A DNA stretch of 64,000 nt from Salinarimonas chemoclinalis (lineage in GTDB: Bacteria > Pseudomonadota > Alphaproteobacteria > Rhizobiales > Beijerinckiaceae). How positions within the stretch are numbered: position 1 is the stretch's first letter; every line of letters starts with the position of its first letter. Position numbers and translations under genes: made by a program. The stretch is taken from positions 124,001-188,000 of the forward strand of contig NZ_JBGMWH010000006.1 in assembly GCF_041514305.1 (NCBI RefSeq), written 5' to 3'. Of this stretch, positions 16,645 through 24,500 are shown piece by piece. Below the pieces are notes generated by a model that was not told the DNA's origin, searched no databases, and saw only the letters and a program-made list of their open reading frames with translations.

Positions 16645-18504
16645 ATGCTGGACAGCGCAGCGCGCATCGAGGGACGCGACGTCGGCGACCCTCCGGGCGC
16701 CCCGGAGGCGGACGCCCCGCGCGCCGTGCTCGACGTCGCCCGGTCGGTGACCGGCCGGCCCTGGCGCGAGCGGCTCGACGCGCGCACGAGCTTCGTCGCG
16801 ACCGCGATCGCTCAGGCGCACGGCCTGCCCGACGCCCTCGCGCGCGTGCTGGCCGGCCGCGGCGTGGCCCTCGAGGAGGCGCCCGGCTACCTCGCGCCCA
16901 AGCTGCGCGACCTGATGCCCGACCCCTCGACCCTCGTGGACATGGACGCCGCCGTCGCGCGGCTCGCCCGCGCGGTCGAGCGGCGCGAGCGTGTGGCGAT
17001 CTTCGGCGACTACGACGTCGACGGCGCCTGCGCCGCCGCGCTCGTCGCCCGATTCCTGGGCGCGCTCGGCCTCGCGACCGAGATCCACATCCCCGATCGC
17101 ATCACCGAGGGCTACGGCCCCAACGTCGGCGCGATCCGCGCTCTGGCCGAGGCCGGTGCCTCGCTCCTGGTCACCGTCGATTGCGGCACCGCGAGCCACG
17201 AGCCCTTCGCCGAGGCGGCGCGGCTCGGGATGGACGTCGTCGTCCTCGACCACCACCAGGCGCCGGAGGCGTTGCCCGCCGTCGCGGCGCTCGTGAACCC
17301 CAACCGGCAGGACGACCTCTCCGGCCTCGGCCATCTCTGCGCGGCGGGCGTGGTCTTCCTCGCCCTCGTCGCGCTCGCGCGGCGCCTGCGCGGCGAGCCG
17401 TCGCTCGCAGGCCGGCTGCCGGACCTGATGGGCGAACTCGACCTCGTCGCGCTCGCCACGATCGCCGACGTCGTGCCGCTGGTCGGCCTCAACCGCGCCT
17501 TCGTGCGCCAGGGCCTCGCCGTCATGCGCGGGCGCGGCCGCCCCGGCCTCGCCGCGCTGCTCGACGCGGCGGGCCTCACGGCGGCGCCGGAGGCGTGGCA
17601 TCTCGGCTATCTCGTCGGCCCGCGGATCAACGCCGGCGGGCGCGTCGGCGACGCCTCGCTCGGGGCGCGGCTGCTCGGCACGACCGATCCGCTCGAGGCC
17701 GCACGCATGGCCGAGGCGCTCGACCGCAACAATCGCGAGCGGCAGGTGATCGAGGCGGCGGCGCTGGAGGAGGCGGTATCGCAGGCCGAGCGGAGCCTCG
17801 GCGCGGCGCCGGACGCGCCGGTCCTCGTCGTCGCCGGCGCCGACTGGCATCCCGGCATCGTCGGTCTCGTCGCGGCCCGGCTGAAGGAGCGCTTCCGCCG
17901 TCCCGCCTTCGCCTTCGGCGCGCCCTCGCCCGAGGGGCTCGCGACGGGGTCCGGCCGCTCCGTGCCCGGCGCCGACATCGGCCGCGCCGTGCGCGCCGCC
18001 GTCGAGGCGGGGCTCGCCGCGAAGGGCGGCGGCCACGCCATGGCGGCGGGCGCGACGGTCGCCGTAGACGGGCTCGCGCGCTTCGGCGCCTTCGTCGCCG
18101 AGCGCCTCGCCGACCCCGTCGCCGCGGCGATGGCGCAGGACGCTCTCGCGATCGACGCCCGGCTCACCGCCGGCGGCGCGACGCCGGACCTGCTCGCGTC
18201 GCTGGAGCGGGCGGGGCCCTTCGGCGCGGGCTGCCCCGAGCCCGTCTTCGCCTTCGCCGCCCATCGCGTCACCCGCGCTCTCGTCGTCGGCTCCGGCCAC
18301 GTCAAGGTGACGCTGTCGGCCGGCGACGGGCGCACCATCGACGCGATCGCCTTCCGCTGCGCGGAGGAGCCGCTCGGCCGCGCGCTGCTCGAGGCGCAGG
18401 GGCGCCCACTCCACGTCGCGGGCTCCCTGACCCGGAACGCCTGGGGTGGGCGCACCCGCATCGAGGCGCGGGTGGTCGACGCGGCGGTGCCGGCCTCCGG
18501 CTGA
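16645..18504 (+). CDS. recJ: Single-stranded-DNA-specific exonuclease RecJ
   Basis: The 619-residue protein degrades single-stranded DNA 5' to 3' in recombination and mismatch repair. DHH-family motifs are clear: FGDYDVDGACAAAL (motif I), TVDCGT (II), VVLDHHQAPE (III) and TIADVVPL (IV), followed by the DHHA1 glycine motif KGGGHAMAAGA and a C-terminal OB-fold. ATG at 16645 follows GGCGAGGACGGG and gives the length usual for alphaproteobacterial RecJ; a frame opening at 16462 adds unconserved residues. It is monocistronic, divergent from the acyl-CoA synthetase gene. Confidence 0.94.
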   Translation: MLDSAARIEGRDVGDPPGAPEADAPRAVLDVARSVTGRPWRERLDARTSFVATAIAQAHGLPDALARVLAGRGVALEEAPGYLAPKLRDLMPDPSTLVDMDAAVARLARAVERRERVAIFGDYDVDGACAAALVARFLGALGLATEIHIPDRITEGYGPNVGAIRALAEAGASLLVTVDCGTASHEPFAEAARLGMDVVVLDHHQAPEALPAVAALVNPNRQDDLSGLGHLCAAGVVFLALVALARRLRGEPSLAGRLPDLMGELDLVALATIADVVPLVGLNRAFVRQGLAVMRGRGRPGLAALLDAAGLTAAPEAWHLGYLVGPRINAGGRVGDASLGARLLGTTDPLEAARMAEALDRNNRERQVIEAAALEEAVSQAERSLGAAPDAPVLVVAGADWHPGIVGLVAARLKERFRRPAFAFGAPSPEGLATGSGRSVPGADIGRAVRAAVEAGLAAKGGGHAMAAGATVAVDGLARFGAFVAERLADPVAAAMAQDALAIDARLTAGGATPDLLASLERAGPFGAGCPEPVFAFAAHRVTRALVVGSGHVKVTLSAGDGRTIDAIAFRCAEEPLGRALLEAQGRPLHVAGSLTRNAWGGRTRIEARVVDAAVPASG

Positions 18505-18628
18505 GCGCAGTCGCCGCACGGGGTGTGCACTTTTGGGCGACACCACCGCGCGTCGCTTCGCTCTCGCCGGCACGGTCGTCGCGTCGTAGGTTTCCCGCAG
18601 TTCGCGCCGGAAGCGGGAGTGACCCAGG

Positions 18629-19405
18629 ATGCGCCGCAGCCTCGTTCTCGCCGCTCTCGCCCTCGCGTCGATCGCCGCGCCCGCCGGGGCGCAGGAGCCG
18701 GCCGACACCGTCGTCTTCCTGCATTCGCTCGCCGGCACGCCCGCGCTCTGGAGCGCGCAGATCGACGCCCTGCCCGCGGGCGTCGTCGGCGTCGCACCAG
18801 CCTGGCCCGTCGGCGCGGGGGCGCCGCCCGCCACGATCGAGGCGATCGCGGCCGGCGTCGCGGCGGACCTCGCCGCGGGCGGCGTCTCGACCTACGTCCT
18901 CGCCGGCCACAGCGCCGGCGGCTCGGTGGCGCTGGCGCTGGCCGCGGCGAACCCGGAGGCGGTGCGCGGCCTCTTCCTCGTCAACACGCCGGGCGACCTG
19001 CGCGAGATCCCCGCGGACTTCCTGCGCGGCTTCGTCGCCTCCCTGCGCGAGGGCGACTACGAGGCGAGCCTGCGCGCCTACTGGGAGGCACTGCTGACGG
19101 GCTCCGCGGAGGGCACCGCGGCCCCGGTGCTCGAGGCGGCGCTGGCCGCCCCGCCCGAGATCGTGCCCGGCGTGCTCGACGCGCTCCTCGCCTTCGACCC
19201 GATGGCCGCGCTCGCCGCCTATGGCGGGCCGGTGCGGATCCTCACGGGACCCGACAACGAGGCGTCCTTCAGCCTCCACGTGCTCGACCCGACGCTGGAC
19301 GCCACCTTCGTGCCGGACGTGAGCCATTACGTTCAGCTGGACCGGCCGGATGTCGTCTCGGCCGCGCTGCGGGACTTCCTCGCGGATCTCAACGGGGGCG
19401 AGTGA
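18629..19405 (+). CDS. Exported alpha/beta hydrolase
   Basis: The 258-residue protein has a cleaved signal peptide (LVLAALALASIAAPAGAQ) and an alpha/beta hydrolase fold. The oxyanion region is VVFLHSLAGTPALW, the nucleophile Ser sits in LAGHSAGGSVAL, an acid residue follows in ILTGPDNEASF, and the late histidine is in VPDVSHYVQLDRP. It could be a periplasmic esterase or peptidase; the substrate is unknown. Its last 17 bases overlap the end of the convergent hydrolase gene. Confidence 0.82.
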   Translation: MRRSLVLAALALASIAAPAGAQEPADTVVFLHSLAGTPALWSAQIDALPAGVVGVAPAWPVGAGAPPATIEAIAAGVAADLAAGGVSTYVLAGHSAGGSVALALAAANPEAVRGLFLVNTPGDLREIPADFLRGFVASLREGDYEASLRAYWEALLTGSAEGTAAPVLEAALAAPPEIVPGVLDALLAFDPMAALAAYGGPVRILTGPDNEASFSLHVLDPTLDATFVPDVSHYVQLDRPDVVSAALRDFLADLNGGE

Positions 19406-20369
19406 GCGGGCGGCGAAGCGGCATGGGCTCCTCGGCGGCGTCCGCCGCCGCGACGCGCCAAGCGAGCCAATCGCCGCAGGCGCGCACCGCCTCGTCCGCG
19501 GGCGCAAGCAGGCCCTGCCACATCATGAAGCCGTGATTCATGTCCGGGTAGTGCACGAGTTCCGCCTCGACGCCCGCGACGAGCATGCGCCCGGCGAGCA
19601 TCCGCCCCTCGTCGCACAGGAGGTCGTAGCCCGCGGTGACGATCCGCGTCGGCGGGAAGCGGGCGAGCCCCGGGTATTGCAGCGGCGAGACCTCGGGATG
19701 GTCGGCGAGGCCCGGCTCCGGCAGGTAGAGGTCCCAGAACCATTCCATCAGCGCCGTGGTGAAGCCGAACTCTGCGCCGAAGGCCTCGTAGGACGGCTTC
19801 GGGCGGCTGCAATGGTCGGTGACCGGATAGATCAGCGCCAGCGCCGCCGGCAGCGGCCGTCCGGCGGCGATGCGTCGCTGGACCACGCCGCACGCGAGCG
19901 CGCCGCCGGCGCTGTCGCCCGCGAGCGCGACCGGCCCGTCGAACGCGCCCGAGTCGGCCACGAAGGCGTAGGCCTGCGCGCAATCGTCGAGCCCGGCGGG
20001 GAAGGGGTGCTCCGGCGCGAGCCGGTAGTCCACAGCCACCGTGACGAGGCCGGACGCGGCCGCGAGCGCGCGGCAGAGCACCTCGTGGCTGTCGAGGTCG
20101 CCGACCGTGAAGCCGCCGCCGTGCAGGAACACGAGCGTCCCGGCCACAGGACCCGTCGGGCGATAGACGCGGATGCCGATCGCCCCGGACGACCCGGGGA
20201 GCCGCGTCGTCTCGACGCTCTCCATCGGCGCCCGCGCGAGCGCGGGGTTCGTGTACCTGGCGACGGCGCGCGCGCGCAATTGCGCGAGCGACAGGCTCCG
20301 CGCCGAGGGCGCGGCGCGCTCCTCGTCGAGGAGGGTGCGAATCCAGGGGTGCGGTGGGGGCTGCCTCAT
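19389..20369 (-). CDS. Alpha/beta hydrolase of the hormone-sensitive lipase group
   Basis: The 326-residue cytoplasmic protein has the family IV lipase/esterase marks: oxyanion motif FLHGGGFTVGDLDSH, the DYRLAPEHPFPA segment, nucleophile GDSAGGALA, the acid in TAGYDLLCDEG and the base in MNHGFM. It cleaves small esters or lactones. The substrate cannot be inferred from the context. The stop lies inside the end of the convergent hydrolase gene. Confidence 0.88.
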   Translation of the reverse strand: MRQPPPHPWIRTLLDEERAAPSARSLSLAQLRARAVARYTNPALARAPMESVETTRLPGSSGAIGIRVYRPTGPVAGTLVFLHGGGFTVGDLDSHEVLCRALAAASGLVTVAVDYRLAPEHPFPAGLDDCAQAYAFVADSGAFDGPVALAGDSAGGALACGVVQRRIAAGRPLPAALALIYPVTDHCSRPKPSYEAFGAEFGFTTALMEWFWDLYLPEPGLADHPEVSPLQYPGLARFPPTRIVTAGYDLLCDEGRMLAGRMLVAGVEAELVHYPDMNHGFMMWQGLLAPADEAVRACGDWLAWRVAAADAAEEPMPLRRPLTRPR

Positions 20370-20648
20370 GCCGCGCGCCTCGCGGGCGTGTGCATCTGAC
20401 GGGTTCTCCTGCGTCTCCGGCGGACTGACGATAGGGTATGCGGGCGCAGCCCGGCCATTCCATTTGACGCGCCGCGGCGTCGAGCGGATGTCGACGCTCG
20501 ACGCCGCTCACCGTCCTGCCGCGGCGCCTCGCCCTCGGGCGTCGACTTTCGCGCAGCACCGTCGCGCAACCTTTCGACGTTCTCTGCGCATCGTCGCGTG
20601 CATAGGCTCGCGGCAGGAGGCCCAGGAGACCCGGGAGGACCGCGGGCG

Positions 20649-21716
20649 ATGCACCCGAGCCGTACCACCAACCGGCGCGACGATGCCGTCGCGCCCGCCT
20701 GCGAGACGCCCGCCGACAGCCGCGCGGAGCGCGCGGCGCGACTGCACGCCGCCGCGCTCGTGTGCGACATCACCATGCCCTGGCACGAGGAGTTCCTCGC
20801 CCAGGACGCGCGGCTGGACGAGGTGCTCGCACGCGTCCACGGACCGGGCGGGGTCGACATGGTGTCGCTGACCGTCGCCGCGGTCGACGGCATGCACGAC
20901 ACGATCCGCCTCCTCGCCAAGCGGCGGCGCGAGATCGAGGGGCGCCCGGACCTCTACCGGCTGGTCGGCTCGGTGGCCGACATCCGCGCGGCGCGGGCGG
21001 AGGGCCGGCTCGCGGTGCTGCTGCACTTCCAGGGCACGCACCCGTTCGAGCGCAACCTCGACCTGATCGCGCTCTACTATGCGCTCGGCGTGCGCCACGC
21101 GCTCCTCGTCTACAACGAGCGCACGCTCGTCGGAGACGGCTGTCACGAGCCGGGCAACGCGGGTCTGAGCGTCTTCGGCAGGCTCGTCGTGGCGGAGATG
21201 AACCGCGTCGGCATGCTCGTCGACGTCGCGCATACCGGCGAGCGCACCGCGCTCGACGCGATCGCGCATTCCGCGGCCCCCGTGATGATCAGCCACGTCA
21301 CCCCGCGCGCCCTGTTCGACCACGCCCGCAACCCGAGCGACGATCTCATCCGCGCCGCCGCCGCGAGCGGGGGCGTGATCGGCATCAACGGGGTCGGGCT
21401 CTTCAACGGCGCGGATGCGCAGACCATGGCCGCTCGGATCTCCGAGGGCATGGCCCACGTCGCCGGGCTCGTGGGGCCGCGGCACGTGGCGCTCGGCTCG
21501 GACTTCATGTACCTGGAGGGCAGCGCCTACCGCTGGTACTACGACCGCGCCTACATGTACCCGGCGGGGTACTCCGAGCCGCCCTGGCTGTTCGTCCAGC
21601 CCGAGCAGCTCCCTCGCGTCACCGAGGAGCTGGTGCGCCGGGGCTTCTCGGACGCGGAGATCGTGGGCATACTGGGCGAGAACTTCCTCGCGATGGCGCA
21701 GACGGTCTGGAGATAG
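20649..21716 (+). CDS. Peptidase M19 (renal dipeptidase family) member with altered metal site
   Basis: The 355-residue protein matches the membrane dipeptidase family: LLHFQGTHPFE, LVYNERTLVGDGCHEPGNAGLSVFG, MLVDVAHTG, VMISHVTPRALFDH and HVALGSDFMYLEG. The bridging Glu (CHEP) and the two His ligands (VAHT, ISHV) are there. The first metal pair, His-x-Asp near the N-terminus, is not: the expected place reads LVCDITMPW. A subgroup of M19-like proteins may share this, so it may bind one metal or act on another substrate. It heads a same-strand group with a LysR gene and two membrane proteins. The ATG at 20649 follows GGGAGGACC. Confidence 0.8.
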   Translation: MHPSRTTNRRDDAVAPACETPADSRAERAARLHAAALVCDITMPWHEEFLAQDARLDEVLARVHGPGGVDMVSLTVAAVDGMHDTIRLLAKRRREIEGRPDLYRLVGSVADIRAARAEGRLAVLLHFQGTHPFERNLDLIALYYALGVRHALLVYNERTLVGDGCHEPGNAGLSVFGRLVVAEMNRVGMLVDVAHTGERTALDAIAHSAAPVMISHVTPRALFDHARNPSDDLIRAAAASGGVIGINGVGLFNGADAQTMAARISEGMAHVAGLVGPRHVALGSDFMYLEGSAYRWYYDRAYMYPAGYSEPPWLFVQPEQLPRVTEELVRRGFSDAEIVGILGENFLAMAQTVWR

Positions 21717-21762
21717 GCCCCGCCCGCCGCGAGCGGCACCAGGGTGTGGGGCGAACGCGGCG

Positions 21763-22731
21763 GTGGACACGGACAGGTTCCTGCGGCTCGACGAGCGATC
21801 GCTCCAGTACTTCCTCGCGGTCTACGCGAGCGGCTCGCTGCGCCGCGCCTCGGACGCGTTGCGGCTGACGCCGTCGGCGGTGGGGCGCAAGATCCTGGAG
21901 CTGGAGCACAGGCTCGGCACGCCGCTGTTCGAGCGCCACGCCCGCGGCTCGGTGCCCACGCCCGCGGCCCACGTGCTCGCCGGGCACCTGCGCGAGCGCA
22001 ACCGGCGCGACCATCTGGTGCTCGAGCAGATCGCCGCGCTCCAGGGCCTGGAGCGCGGCGAGGTGACGATCTGCACCGGCGAGGGCTTCGCCTACGACAT
22101 GATGCGCACGGTCCTGACCGACTTCATGCGCGCCCATCCCGGCATCCTCGTGCGCCTCACCGTCGCGCCGACGGAGCGGATCATCGAGGACCTGCTGCTC
22201 GACCGCGCCGACATCGGCATGGCGTACGATTGCGCGCCGAGCCCCAAGCTCGAGGTCGCCGCCCGCGCCCGCGACCCGCTCTGCGCCGTGGTACGTGCCG
22301 ATCACCCGATGGCGCGCTTGGAGAGCGCCGACATCGCCGACTTCGCCGAGCTTCCGGCGGCGCTCCACGCGCCGCGCTCGGGAATTCGCGCGCTGGTCGA
22401 AAAGGCGCTCGCGGGCGGCGAGCGGCGGCCGTCGCTCAGGCTCGAGACGAACTCCCTCCACCTGCTGCGGCTGTACGCCGCGCGGGGGCTCGGCGTCACC
22501 TTCCTGCCGCGCTCGGCGGTGGACGACCTGCGCGAGGGGGAGTGGATCGCGCCCGCCGTCCTCGTCGCGATCCCCTTGCGCGACGAGCCCGCCCGCACCG
22601 CCGCGAACCAGATCTTCCTTCGTCGCGAGCGGGTGCATTCCGCCGCGGTGACGGCGCTCGTCGCCCGCGCCGCCCGGCAGATGGCGGCCTTCGGGCGGCC
22701 GGTCGCGGGCAGCGACGGCGAAGGGGGGTGA
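21763..22731 (+). CDS. LysR-family transcriptional regulator
   Basis: The 322-residue protein has the LysR winged helix at its start (SLQYFLAVYASGSLRRASDA and the recognition part SAVGRKILELEHRLGTPLFER), then the two-lobed effector domain beginning GEVTICTGEGFAYD and ending near VTFLPRSAVDDL. It starts at GTG 21763, as no ATG is near. It lies 46 bases after the M19 peptidase gene and before two membrane-protein genes, so it probably controls this group in response to the imported or cleaved compound. Confidence 0.9.
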   Translation: MDTDRFLRLDERSLQYFLAVYASGSLRRASDALRLTPSAVGRKILELEHRLGTPLFERHARGSVPTPAAHVLAGHLRERNRRDHLVLEQIAALQGLERGEVTICTGEGFAYDMMRTVLTDFMRAHPGILVRLTVAPTERIIEDLLLDRADIGMAYDCAPSPKLEVAARARDPLCAVVRADHPMARLESADIADFAELPAALHAPRSGIRALVEKALAGGERRPSLRLETNSLHLLRLYAARGLGVTFLPRSAVDDLREGEWIAPAVLVAIPLRDEPARTAANQIFLRRERVHSAAVTALVARAARQMAAFGRPVAGSDGEGG

Positions 22732-22859
22732 GGACCTGCGGGTCGACGATGTGGGGGCTCCGCCTCTGTAGACACCCCGATGTGGACGCCGACGCTGCGC
22801 ACATGCTACCCAGAGTTTGGAACGACCGCTGACGACCCCGACCCGGGGCGGGAGCCCCG

Positions 22860-23720
22860 ATGACGATCGCCGACACGTCCAACCGCGGGCTCGCGCCGCT
22901 GCGTGCCCATCTGTCGAGCTGGCGGCTGCACCTCGCGGTACTGGCGATCGCGCTCGTCGCAGAGCTGATCGGCGTGCGCACGCTTCAGTTCTGGGTCGGC
23001 ACGGTCCTCTTCCTGCCGCTGCTCTACGCCTTCGTCCTCGGCGTGCTCGCCAACCCGAACGTGGTCGCGCCCGCGCGCCGGCTGCTCGGCGCGAGCGACG
23101 GCGCCGTGGCGGGGCGGATCATCGTCATCGCGCTCCTGCCGTTCCTCGCGAAGTTCGGCACGCTGGTCGGCGGCTCGATCGAGACGGTCGTCGAGGCCGG
23201 GCCCGCGCTGGTGCTCCAGGAACTCGGCAATCTCGGCACGATCGTGCTGGGCCTGCCGATCGCGATCTTCCTGCTGCGCATGGGCCGCGAGGCGGTCGGC
23301 GCCTCGTTCTCCATCGCACGGGAGGGCAGCCTCGCGCTCGTCGCCGACAAGTACGGCTTGAAGAGCCCCGAGGGGACCGGCGTGATGGGCGTGTACGTCG
23401 TGGGCACGCTCGTGGGCACCTTCGTGTTCTCGATCCTCGCCTCGCTCGCGCACGCGACGGGCCTGTTCGACCCGCGCGCGCTGGCCATGGCCTGCGGCGT
23501 CGGGTCGGGCTCGATGACCGCGGCCTGCGGCGGCACGCTGGCGCTGCTCGAGCCCGCGGCGGAGGCGGAGATCCTGGCGCTCGCGGGCGCCTCGAACCTG
23601 CTGACCACGCTCACGGGGCTCTACGTCGCCATCTTCGTGAGCCTGCCCTTGACGGACTGGGCCTATCGCAAGCTCACCGGAACCCGCGCCGTCGCGCGGC
23701 CCGGCACCGACGTCGTCTGA
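22860..23720 (+). CDS. DUF3100 integral membrane protein
   Basis: The 286-residue protein has about eight hydrophobic helices and a glycine/serine-rich re-entrant-like stretch (MACGVGSGSMTAACGGTLAL). It matches the DUF3100 family as I know it. These proteins have no proven function but look like two-part transporters: a second small membrane protein is encoded 16 bases downstream. With the M19 peptidase and LysR genes before it, uptake or export of a dipeptide-like compound is a reasonable inference, no more. Confidence 0.75.
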   Translation: MTIADTSNRGLAPLRAHLSSWRLHLAVLAIALVAELIGVRTLQFWVGTVLFLPLLYAFVLGVLANPNVVAPARRLLGASDGAVAGRIIVIALLPFLAKFGTLVGGSIETVVEAGPALVLQELGNLGTIVLGLPIAIFLLRMGREAVGASFSIAREGSLALVADKYGLKSPEGTGVMGVYVVGTLVGTFVFSILASLAHATGLFDPRALAMACGVGSGSMTAACGGTLALLEPAAEAEILALAGASNLLTTLTGLYVAIFVSLPLTDWAYRKLTGTRAVARPGTDVV

Positions 23721-23736
23721 AGGGGAGGGGAGCGTC

Positions 23737-24216
23737 ATGTCCGGCACGCGCGAGACCGAAGAGAGCGATGTCGAGCGTCGCGGCATCGACATCGCCGACC
23801 ACGCCGTGGTCCTCGCCATCGTCTGCGCCATCTGCCTCGTCGGCAACACGTTCGGCGCGAACCTGCCGGTGCTGGGCGGCCTCGTCGGGCTCGTCGTCCT
23901 GTACCTGATGGCGCTCGCGGGGGTGGTGCTCGCGCGGATCGCGCCGTTCTACCTGCCGACCATCGCCTGGGTCTCGCTGGTGGGCATCGCGCTCACCCTG
24001 CCGTTCATGCCCACCGCGCAGTGGGTGCTCGCCCAGGTGGCGCAGGTGAACTTCCTCGTCCTCGTCACCCCCGCCCTCGCCTATGCCGGCCTCGCTCTGA
24101 CCAAGCGCGAGGTCGAGGTCGCCCGCACCAGCGGCTGGAAGCTCGTGGTGCTCGCGCTGGTGATCTTCACGGGGACGTATGTCGGGTCCGCGGTGGTGGC
24201 GCAGGTGATGATGTGA
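23737..24216 (+). CDS. Small membrane protein paired with DUF3100
   Basis: The 159-residue protein has a charged N-terminal 20 residues and about five membrane helices (for example AVVLAIVCAICLVG, VVLYLMALAGVVLARI and LVVLALVIFTGTYVGSAVV). It begins 16 bases after the DUF3100 gene behind an AGGGGAGGGG site, so the two are co-translated and probably form one complex. I do not recognise it beyond that. Confidence 0.75.
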   Translation: MSGTRETEESDVERRGIDIADHAVVLAIVCAICLVGNTFGANLPVLGGLVGLVVLYLMALAGVVLARIAPFYLPTIAWVSLVGIALTLPFMPTAQWVLAQVAQVNFLVLVTPALAYAGLALTKREVEVARTSGWKLVVLALVIFTGTYVGSAVVAQVMM

Positions 24217-24291
24217 GGAGGGGGACGGGACAGACGAACGAGGCGCGCAGAGCACCCGTCAGTCCCTCGACAACCCGGTCTGCACGAGGTC

Positions 24292-24329
24292 GTCACCCAT
24301 GTCATAGGAACAAGATGTCACCCATGTCT
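24292..24329. repeat. Short direct repeat, possible insertion-sequence remnant
   Basis: The 12-base word GTCACCCATGTC occurs at 24292 and again at 24317, 25 bases apart, just before the 3' end of a tRNA gene. The word resembles the terminal repeats seen at the ends of some IS481-type elements, but no transposase is present. It could be a leftover end of such an element. Confidence 0.4.
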
Positions 24330-24351
24330 CAGGGCTGGACAAAGGAGGCAT

Positions 24352-24445
24352 TGGCGGAGCCGGAGGGATTCGAACCCTCGATACGGGTTTAGGCCCGTAT
24401 AACGGTTTAGCAAACCGCCGCCTTCAGCCTCTCGGCCACGGCTCC
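24352..24445 (-). tRNA. tRNA-Ser (anticodon GCU)
   Basis: On the minus strand the acceptor arm GGAGCCG pairs with CGGCTCC, followed by G and an encoded CCA. The anticodon loop TTGCTAA gives GCU, the T arm contains GGTTCGAATCC, and there is the long variable arm of serine tRNAs (ATACGGG with CCCGTAT). The length of 94 bases including CCA fits. It decodes AGC and AGU. Confidence 0.96.
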
Positions 24446-24500
24446 ACGGCGAGAAGACATATGGGTTCGCGGCGGCCCCGTCAACGCCGCCTGCCGTCCC

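Noticed and set aside
22820..22860. GGAAC before the DUF3100 gene as a stress promoter
   Set aside because: No CGTT at the right distance.
24021..24392. A plus-strand open frame running into the tRNA gene
   Set aside because: It overlaps the small membrane protein in another frame and then crosses the tRNA; its product has no family features.
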